This document shows, piece by piece, positions 32,493-38,017 of a stretch of DNA of 38,017 nucleotides (its first letter is position 1; every line of letters begins with the position of its first letter). Source of the stretch: Haladaptatiplasma sp964454575 (lineage in GTDB: Archaea > Thermoplasmatota > Thermoplasmata > Halarchaeoplasmatales > Halarchaeoplasmataceae); the NCBI GenBank assembly GCA_964454575.1, contig CAYVTG010000009.1, forward strand, positions 1-38,017. The letters are read 5' to 3'. The notes under the pieces are model-generated. The model ran no database searches. It was not told where the DNA came from and worked only from the letters and a program-made list of their open reading frames with translations. A program made the position numbers and the translations under genes.

Positions 32493-32618
32493 ATGCTTCT
32501 ACAAACGGATTGTGCCTTCGGCTCCTCTTCCGGCGCGCTGGTACAGGTACTGTTGATCATTATCATCATACTGATAGTGATAATACTGCACGAGAAGATG
32601 AAGGGTTCGAAGGAATAA
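32493..32618 (+). CDS. 41-residue single-pass membrane protein
   Basis: A short frame from ATG at 32493 to TAA at 32618 encodes a polar start (MLLQTDCAFGSSSGALVQ), an isoleucine-rich membrane helix (VLLIIIIILIVIILH) and a basic cytoplasmic end (EKMKGSKE). A TATA-like TTTATTAAAC lies about 28 nt before the ATG, the same spacing as neighbouring leaderless genes, which supports expression. No homologue is recognised. Confidence 0.55.
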   Translation: MLLQTDCAFGSSSGALVQVLLIIIIILIVIILHEKMKGSKE

Positions 32619-32642
32619 AGGGTGTTCAACTACGGAACGCTA

Positions 32643-34208
32643 CTAAGGGTGGTTTGAGCCTTTCTTCATCCGCTTACGCAGAATCACCACACCTACCGAA
32701 CCCGCAGCGATTAGAACCACCAAGATGATTATAGACATATTCATGCTCATACCCGGAATCCAGCCAGCCTTTTCCTGCGTAACCTCGTCTTGCCTGCTCA
32801 CTTCTATCTCGTATACATCGGTACTGTTCGCGTTCCCGTAGATATCCATCGCCCGGATGTAATATTCCATGGTGCCGGGGGTCGATAGTGCCGGTATCTC
32901 CGCACTGTAGATATTGCCGTCGGCCTGCATCTCGATACAGGAAAAATTAGCCTGTTCCAGCGGTCGGTAGTAGACGTAAGCCGATTCGATAGGGTTACCG
33001 CTGGTAATGGTGGCGTTTATCTGTATCTTCTCTCCCACTGTGCCGGTGGTGACCGGCGTGTGTTGTATCTCAGGGATGCCAGTGGGAGTACCGAAACGCA
33101 GTATGCTGATGCCGTTGTCATGCCCGATGTAAAGCTCCGAACGCTCCTCGTTCCAGTCGATGCTGTTTATTTTGTTGGAGAGGAGACCGTGGGATGCATC
33201 GATGTTGGTTATTAGCTCTGTGGTAAGGTCAATCGCCGATAGCCCGTTTTTGGATGATGCGAAGAGAGTGTTTCTGCTATCTGAGTACTCCAGGTCCAGT
33301 ATCTCGTCGCTGATGAGCCCGTTCTCCATGGTGATGTTGCGGGTCTTGTTCATGAATCTCGGTGGATCTGGATACTCGATATCTACCAACAGTATACCAT
33401 GCTCACTTCCCACATACACCGTACCGGCGTGATCGTATGCAAGTGCGTAAACATGTGATGTTGCACCCGTTAATAGTCTTATATGTGCATTAACTTCCCA
33501 AAATGTATTATTACTCAAATTGTAATTCATAAGATTAGAATAAGCTATTTTTTCATCTAGATGAAAAACTTCTTGGAATGTATATAATGTATTATCGATT
33601 ATTAGCATATCATCAGAGTCTTTTACAAGTATATATATCATAATCATTCCTACATCATCAAGATGAACAGGAATACTTGTGTTTTTGTAATCCTGGAGCA
33701 CATATTTTCCGTTAATAAAGATGTTACCATCGTTTACCAACATCGATGATTTGGGTCTATATGTATATGTGAAATTCCCAATAGGCACGACCTCAACACC
33801 ATCGTAAGAATAAACCCATGGTATTATCGATGTGTTATCAGGGTACGGGATGTTCTCGCGACTGGTGAAAAATAACATCTCCTCTTCATCCTCCCATTGT
33901 ACAAAGTCAACGGAATCGAGCGGGAAGGAGTTAGTGGCGTTCTTCACCTCGAAGGTACCAGTTTCTTGATTGTAGATAACCAATCCGTTAGAGTCCGTAC
34001 CTATGTAGATGATTTCATCGTTATGAGCGATCTGAGTAACATTCCCAAAGAAAGGTCTCTCAATGGTTACGACGTGAAAATCTTCGTCCGGTGTGACTGT
34101 TGCCGAAGATGTGGGTAACATGGCAGGAGTAATAAATATCAAAGATATGAATATTATTAATACAACATCAATCACATCTCCAATACGACCTCTTTTATCT
34201 GTTCCCAT
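32643..34208 (-). CDS. beta-propeller surface protein with N- and C-terminal membrane segments
   Basis: The start is at 34208 (MGTDKRGRIGDVIDVV), 6 nt after the ribosome-binding sequence AAGGTGA. The upstream frame is spurious. The 521-residue product has an N-terminal signal anchor. It then has WD/Reg_prop-like propeller blades (IYIGTDSNGLVIYNQETGTF, VYVGSEHGILLVDIEYP, LFASSKNGLSAID, LYIGHDNGISILRFG), an Ig-like domain (TITSGNPIESAYVYY) and a C-terminal helix with a basic end (RKRMKKGS), preceded by IPGMSMN. It should face outward and bind ligands or other surface proteins. The stretch around 33480-33840 is far more AT-rich than both flanks, suggesting domain exchange. Confidence 0.82.
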   Translation of the reverse strand: MGTDKRGRIGDVIDVVLIIFISLIFITPAMLPTSSATVTPDEDFHVVTIERPFFGNVTQIAHNDEIIYIGTDSNGLVIYNQETGTFEVKNATNSFPLDSVDFVQWEDEEEMLFFTSRENIPYPDNTSIIPWVYSYDGVEVVPIGNFTYTYRPKSSMLVNDGNIFINGKYVLQDYKNTSIPVHLDDVGMIMIYILVKDSDDMLIIDNTLYTFQEVFHLDEKIAYSNLMNYNLSNNTFWEVNAHIRLLTGATSHVYALAYDHAGTVYVGSEHGILLVDIEYPDPPRFMNKTRNITMENGLISDEILDLEYSDSRNTLFASSKNGLSAIDLTTELITNIDASHGLLSNKINSIDWNEERSELYIGHDNGISILRFGTPTGIPEIQHTPVTTGTVGEKIQINATITSGNPIESAYVYYRPLEQANFSCIEMQADGNIYSAEIPALSTPGTMEYYIRAMDIYGNANSTDVYEIEVSRQDEVTQEKAGWIPGMSMNMSIIILVVLIAAGSVGVVILRKRMKKGSNHP

Positions 34209-34263
34209 GGAATTCACCTTACGGATAATACCATATGGATATAGTATTATAAAAATCTTTTGA

Positions 34264-34437
34264 AACCGGAACGACTGGAATCTGATAAGAGAGGTAGATG
34301 GGAAAGAGGGCGAGGCATTCATCACCAGTTGGGATACCATCGAGATCGGGTTCGAAAATGCTGACGGCGAGTCTTCGGAAGGCTTATATAATTCTAAGTT
34401 TATACCTATACGCGGTTTGAAACAGGAGGAATCATAG
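34264..34437 (+). other. open frame without start, possible gene remnant before a surface-protein gene
   Basis: From just after a TGA at 34261 to TAG at 34437, 57 codons stay open and read protein-like (for example EGEAFITSWDTIEIGF and YNSKFIPIRGLKQEES). There is no plausible start codon. It may be the tail of a lost gene, or simply chance. The same stretch must contain the promoter of the next gene (CTTATATAATTC) and its GGAGG ribosome-binding site. Confidence 0.3.
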
Positions 34438-34977
34438 ATGGAAAAGAAAACGAAGATGTGGGTGGCAGTCGGTGTGGTGGTGATGGTGATCGCAGGTGGT
34501 ACGTTGTATTATCTCTTGAAGCCTAGTGGGACTGATGGATGCGAAGCTTCTGTATATTATAGTGTGTCTTTGGAAGTGTCTGAAACTGATGTCGCTTGGT
34601 ATGTTAACATAACGAAAATTTCCGGTAAAAAGGTTACCAAAGGTTTTCTCTGGGATACTACAGAAGAAATAGAAAATCCGGTAATACATGCCAATGAAAT
34701 AGTTATAGTAATCAAGCGATCATATCCTACTGGAAGATATTATATAAATATAGGGGGAGATATTTTATGGGCAGATATGTATAGTGAAAAACATGGTGTA
34801 TTGTGGGTGAATGAATACAACGATTTTTATGTGAGAGAGGGTAACACATTTATTTTTTTCAAAGAGGGAGGAACAGAATTCAGAAGTCAAGTAGGCGATG
34901 AAATATTTTTTGATAGATCTAGAGGTTATGTCCACGCTTGTATTTACATCGAATCAAACACAGTGAGATTACCATAA
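34438..34977 (+). CDS. membrane-anchored small surface protein
   Basis: The 179-residue protein has a basic start (MEKKTKM), one hydrophobic anchor (about 8-27, VAVGVVVMVIAGGTLYYLL) and a beta-rich outer part with no recognisable domain (ISGKKVTKGFLWDTTEEIEN, DEIFFDRSRGYVHACIYIE). The layout repeats that of surface proteins A and B: a GC-richer anchor followed by a very AT-rich exterior. A strong ribosome-binding site, CAGGAGGAA, precedes the ATG. The PKD-fragment gene follows on the same strand after 11 bp. Function is unknown. Confidence 0.75.
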   Translation: MEKKTKMWVAVGVVVMVIAGGTLYYLLKPSGTDGCEASVYYSVSLEVSETDVAWYVNITKISGKKVTKGFLWDTTEEIENPVIHANEIVIVIKRSYPTGRYYINIGGDILWADMYSEKHGVLWVNEYNDFYVREGNTFIFFKEGGTEFRSQVGDEIFFDRSRGYVHACIYIESNTVRLP

Positions 34978-34988
34978 GAGGTGTGTGT

Positions 34989-35207
34989 ATGTACAAAGAA
35001 AAAGGAATAAGAATGTTCACAAAAGTCCTGACCTGGCTTCTGATAATATCAATATTTGTCGGATATATTCAGGTTGGAACATATGTAGAAGAAGGTGCGA
35101 TGGTTAACCATGAGTATATCTCACCGGGTGAGTATATCATCAGATTGACGGTTGTTGACGACAGGCATGTTACAGCGGTCAGAGATATTTTGTTGATCGT
35201 TCCGTAA
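34989..35207 (+). CDS. short secreted/anchored protein ending in half a PKD domain
   Basis: The start is at 34989 (MYKEKGIRMF), preceded by the ribosome-binding sequence AGAGGTG. The 72-residue product has one membrane helix (VLTWLLIISIFVGYIQVG) and then NHEYISPGEYIIRLTVVDD, the final strands of a PKD domain, with nothing of its first half. A complete PKD domain has about 80 residues, so this may be a truncated leftover of a larger surface protein or a deliberately small one. It ends 1 bp before the convergent trkH gene. Confidence 0.65.
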   Translation: MYKEKGIRMFTKVLTWLLIISIFVGYIQVGTYVEEGAMVNHEYISPGEYIIRLTVVDDRHVTAVRDILLIVP

Positions 35208-35208
35208 A

Positions 35209-36744
35209 TCAATACTTCTTGAACGGCGACGTGATCAGCACCAGTACCGGGAATATCTCGAGACGGCCGGCCCACATCTGTATTATCAGAGTGACCTTTT
35301 CCCACCAGGGCATACCCGCGTGGGTCAGACCTACGGAAAGACCAACGTTGCCCTCTGCAGAAGCGACTTCGAAGAGTGCGTTAGCTGTAGTTGCACCTCC
35401 GGCCATGAACACCATGGCGCCCATCACCAGTACCGCGATGTAAAGCACTGCGTATATGGCAACGTCCATTATCTGTTGGTATGTGTACATGGTTCTACCG
35501 AGCTTCAGTCGGTGCACCACGGATTCCGGCAGTAGGTAGTCGCGTACCAGCCAGAATATGGCGTAGAACAGTATCGCGATCCTGATAAGTTTGAGAGCTG
35601 AAGCGGTGGAACCGTAGCCACCGCCGAAGATCATCAATATGGTGAGTATGAATTTTTGATAGTCTGTCCAGACGGTCAGATCCACGGTGTTGAATCCCGT
35701 ACCTGTGAGGGCGGTCACCGTCTGAAAGGAGCCGTATCTAAATGAATCGAAAGAAAGTCCGAGGCTGACCGCCAGTATGATCGTAGCCATGAAAGTGATA
35801 ACGAGTATCGCTCGGACCTCCACATTCTCAAAAAATGATCTTACGTTACCCAGTACCAGTTGATGGTGCATGGCGAAGGATATACCACCTATCAACATGA
35901 ACGGGATTATCGCCATCTCGATGAGGAAGGCATTGGAGTGCCCTTCTATAGCATATGACATTATGCTCTGATTTTTTACGGAAAAACCACCGGTGGCCAG
36001 AGCCGTCATCGAGTGATTGAGTGAATCGAAAAATGGCATCCCAAGTGCAAATAGTATGAGTATAAGCAGTCCTGTATATCCCGCATAGATCGCCCATATT
36101 CGTCTTGTGGTTCTAACAACGCTGGGTACCAGTCGGTGGCTTCGACCTTCGGCACTGTACAATTTACCGGCTATGTTTCCCGAACGTACGACTAGTACGC
36201 TTAGGAAAAGGACTATCACACCTACACCTCCTACCCACTGAGTCAGAGAACGCCAAAACAGTATGGCCCTGGGAAGACCCGCAACACGATCTCCGTACAT
36301 GGTTAAACCGGTGGCTGTAAAGCCGGACATGGCCTCGAAGACCCCTTCCAAAAAGGTAAGGCCCCAAGCCTCTCCGAAATAATACTTAGCCATCCAGAAA
36401 GGTATAGCCCCTATGATAGCGAATATCAACCATACCAGTGCCGAAAGTGTGATAGCTGCTCCGAGGTAGAGCTCGTATCTCTCAAAAAATGTTACCATAC
36501 AAGCACCGAGGACAAAAGAAAAGATAGCAGGCACGATAAAACACAAAAGAAGCACTCCGTTGGCGTCTGAAAAGAAAGCCATTAGTGCGGGTAATAAAAG
36601 AAGAAGACCCATTATGATCAATAGTATACCTAAGTAATAGACCACAGTGCCCAGTAAACCGTATGGTTGATGATAAGGATGGGCTTTGCTCTGAAGAGAT
36701 TCTATCTCGCCCTTCAAAGTGCTCCAAACGGTCCATTTAGCCAT
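35209..36744 (-). CDS. trkH: Trk/Ktr potassium transporter, TrkH-type channel subunit
   Basis: The 511-residue membrane protein carries the four pore loops of the SKT family: SGFTATGLT, ALATGGFS, ALTGTGFN and ASAEGNVGLS, whose central Gly residues line the K+ selectivity filter. About eight main membrane helices plus two N-terminal ones are seen, and the end is the short basic FKKY. It imports K+ together with TrkA, whose gene ends 22 bp upstream. The uspA-trkA-trkH order suggests one potassium or turgor response unit. Length is usual. Confidence 0.95.
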   Translation of the reverse strand: MAKWTVWSTLKGEIESLQSKAHPYHQPYGLLGTVVYYLGILLIIMGLLLLLPALMAFFSDANGVLLLCFIVPAIFSFVLGACMVTFFERYELYLGAAITLSALVWLIFAIIGAIPFWMAKYYFGEAWGLTFLEGVFEAMSGFTATGLTMYGDRVAGLPRAILFWRSLTQWVGGVGVIVLFLSVLVVRSGNIAGKLYSAEGRSHRLVPSVVRTTRRIWAIYAGYTGLLILILFALGMPFFDSLNHSMTALATGGFSVKNQSIMSYAIEGHSNAFLIEMAIIPFMLIGGISFAMHHQLVLGNVRSFFENVEVRAILVITFMATIILAVSLGLSFDSFRYGSFQTVTALTGTGFNTVDLTVWTDYQKFILTILMIFGGGYGSTASALKLIRIAILFYAIFWLVRDYLLPESVVHRLKLGRTMYTYQQIMDVAIYAVLYIAVLVMGAMVFMAGGATTANALFEVASAEGNVGLSVGLTHAGMPWWEKVTLIIQMWAGRLEIFPVLVLITSPFKKY

Positions 36745-36766
36745 GATCTATACTCCATTCATAAAT

Positions 36767-37438
36767 TCATACTATACCAAATCTCTTCCTAGCCTCGAAC
36801 ATCTTCTTTACTTCTCTTAAATTCTTAGGACGTGTCAAAACGGTGACTATATCCCCGGGCCTTAAGATGGTCTCACCATCGGGTAAAATTGAGTTGTCGC
36901 CTCGCATTATATCGGCGACTATAGTTCCTTTGGGAAGACCGGCGGTTGCGATCTTCTGGTGTGCGAGTGGAGAGCCTTCGACCACAGTGAATTCAAGGAC
37001 TTGTGTTTCGCGACCACCAACGGTAAGCAGGGTCTTTGTATCTCCGATATTATTCTTGATCTGTATGGCACTTGCCCGGGTGGTGCTGATTATATTTTCG
37101 ATGCCCAGACTTGAAAAGACCCCTTCGTTCTTAGGGTTGTTTACACGACCTATAACTGTGGGTACCTTGAAAAGATTCTTCGCTAGCTGGCACGATATTA
37201 GATTGACATTGTCATCTCCCGTGACAGAAACGAAGACATCTGCTTTGTTAAGACCAGCATCTTTGAGAGCATCGAGATTCGTCCCGTCCCCTTTTATGAT
37301 CAAAGCGTCGAACTGTTTTGCCAGATCTTCTGCAAGCTCTTCGCTGCTTTCCATCAGAACCACGTCATGGCCTTCTGGGAGCAATAACTTTGTAAGGTCC
37401 TTGCCCACACGGCCGCCACCAACGATTACAACATACAT
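36767..37438 (-). CDS. trkA: TrkA potassium-uptake regulatory subunit
   Basis: The 223-residue cytoplasmic protein has one RCK/TrkA_N domain with nucleotide loop VGGGRVGKDL (6-15), an acidic E30 at the end of strand 2 (VVLMES) and KGDGTN. It is followed by a TrkA_C domain (about 140-215) with the typical PKGTIVADIMRGD and LRPGDIVTVLT. It gates TrkH by binding NAD(H) or nucleotides. It is a single-copy (half-length) TrkA, as in most archaea, so it would assemble as a ring of several copies. It lies 22 bp before trkH and 49 bp after uspA. Confidence 0.95.
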   Translation of the reverse strand: MYVVIVGGGRVGKDLTKLLLPEGHDVVLMESSEELAEDLAKQFDALIIKGDGTNLDALKDAGLNKADVFVSVTGDDNVNLISCQLAKNLFKVPTVIGRVNNPKNEGVFSSLGIENIISTTRASAIQIKNNIGDTKTLLTVGGRETQVLEFTVVEGSPLAHQKIATAGLPKGTIVADIMRGDNSILPDGETILRPGDIVTVLTRPKNLREVKKMFEARKRFGIV

Positions 37439-37487
37439 TCTAGAACACCATCGAGAGATAGGCGGGTCAGTATTTTAGGTTTTTGTA

Positions 37488-37922
37488 CTATTTTGTGTAC
37501 TTACCCCGTACGACAGCAACGGTACATCTAGCGTGTTTTATCACCCTGTCCGTAGTGCTGCCTACGAACATTTTGGTCCAGCCGGAAGCTCCGTGGCTGC
37601 TTATGAATATTACGTCGTTTTCGCTGCCAGCTTTGATTATCTCTTGAGAAGGCTTGCCCATGACGATCTTAGGCTCTACCTCGACACCCCACTTTTTGCC
37701 CCTTTCTACTACCGTCTCTAGAGCCTCCTGGCCGGCCTTTTTCAAACCGGCCTTCACGGAACTTCTGATGCTTTCGTGGTGGATACCCTCGTACTCGGAT
37801 ATGTTTATAACGTACAATGCCAGAGCTTTGACCCCAAGGGTCTTCGCCATCCATAGCCCCTCTTCCACGCCTCTTTTCGCACATTCTGAACCATCTGTCG
37901 GTATGATCACTTTCTCGTACAT
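37488..37922 (-). CDS. UspA-family universal stress protein
   Basis: The 144-residue single Usp domain starts KVIIPTDGSECA and has the ATP-binding pattern SHGASGWTKMFVGSTTDRV (G-x2-G-x9-G-S/T), so it is probably of the nucleotide-binding class. An FISSHG strand precedes it. Usp proteins next to Trk/Ktr genes often modulate cation transport in response to energy state. That link is inference from position. A TATA-like TTTTTATATAT about 23-28 nt upstream suggests a leaderless transcript that may continue into trkA. Confidence 0.92.
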   Translation of the reverse strand: MYEKVIIPTDGSECAKRGVEEGLWMAKTLGVKALALYVINISEYEGIHHESIRSSVKAGLKKAGQEALETVVERGKKWGVEVEPKIVMGKPSQEIIKAGSENDVIFISSHGASGWTKMFVGSTTDRVIKHARCTVAVVRGKYTK

Positions 37923-37940
37923 GTAGTGGTGATAAGAGAG

Positions 37941-37951
37941 ATATATAAAAA
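37941..37951 (-). promoter_or_regulatory. TATA-like box of uspA (uspA-trkA-trkH)
   Basis: On the minus strand TTTTTATATAT lies 19-29 nt before the uspA ATG, fitting an archaeal core promoter with transcription starting at the start codon. The rest of the right edge (37952-38017) shows no gene. Confidence 0.55.
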
Positions 37952-38017
37952 ACCTTTCAGTCGTGGTAAGAGTTCAGCTTTCTGAAGTTGTAGGTTGAGA
38001 CATATTCTGATTCAGAA

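Noticed and set aside
34209..34340. 44-residue N-terminal extension of the propeller gene
   Set aside because: A good ribosome-binding site and a proper signal anchor begin at 34208. The extension is not signal-like.

Overview
The window looks archaeal and is probably from an uncultivated member of the Thermoplasmatota (Euryarchaeota). The support is: an archaeal-type ribosomal protein L10e; archaeal Thi4, e-MtaB-type tRNA methylthiotransferase and COG2522-type regulator families; a DUF835 domain, which is common in Thermoplasmata and related Euryarchaeota; an Mbh-order antiporter cluster; a PGF-CTERM-like tail; and many genes with a TATA-like box about 25-30 nt before the ATG, as expected for leaderless archaeal transcripts. 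The phylum is an inference. A run of 100 N (7021-7120) shows that this is an assembled draft sequence.

Layout. 339-4806 (minus strand) holds thi4, a DUF6775-like gene, a pirin, an E1-like ThiF/MoeB enzyme and a SufS-like cysteine desulfurase, so this is a sulfur-transfer and thiamine-thiazole neighbourhood. 4940-6542 has a small ribbon-helix-helix protein, a COG2522-like regulator divergent from hypC, and a metallo-beta-lactamase-fold protein. 6642-12643 (plus) has an acylphosphatase fused to a 21-bp-periodic heptad-repeat coiled coil. It is followed by the most unusual gene here: a 1416-residue isoleucyl-tRNA synthetase homologue that has lost its synthetic and editing motifs and is fused to two helix-hairpin-helix modules and a DUF835 domain. 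That gene is followed after 2 bp by a ketopantoate reductase. 12640-15738 (minus) has MtaB, a MATE exporter and a small helical protein.

16096-21354 (plus) is a run of three related cell-surface proteins whose membrane-anchor DNA is nearly identical while the outer parts have diverged. A nitrilase-family amidase follows. The 746 bp from 22209 to 22954 is a graveyard bounded by 12-bp direct repeats. It holds an intact VapB-like antitoxin, a broken vapC carrying a cluster of four perfect hairpins, and the tail of another lost gene. 22962-27001 (minus) is a tightly coupled eight-gene cation/proton antiporter operon in exact mbhA-H order but with no hydrogenase genes. It lacks several residues usually conserved in the proton path.

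27065-38017 holds a zinc-ribbon/TPR protein, a PRC-barrel protein, a gamma-carbonic-anhydrase-like protein, a membrane TPR protein and a secreted double-thioredoxin protein with a PGF-CTERM-like tail. It continues with ribosomal protein L10e, two very small membrane proteins, a beta-propeller surface protein, two more anchored surface proteins, and a uspA-trkA-trkH potassium-uptake set. The overall picture is an anaerobe-like archaeon (HypC, Mbh-type antiporter) with a variable surface and one striking repurposed aminoacyl-tRNA synthetase. No rRNA, tRNA, CRISPR array or intact transposon was seen.
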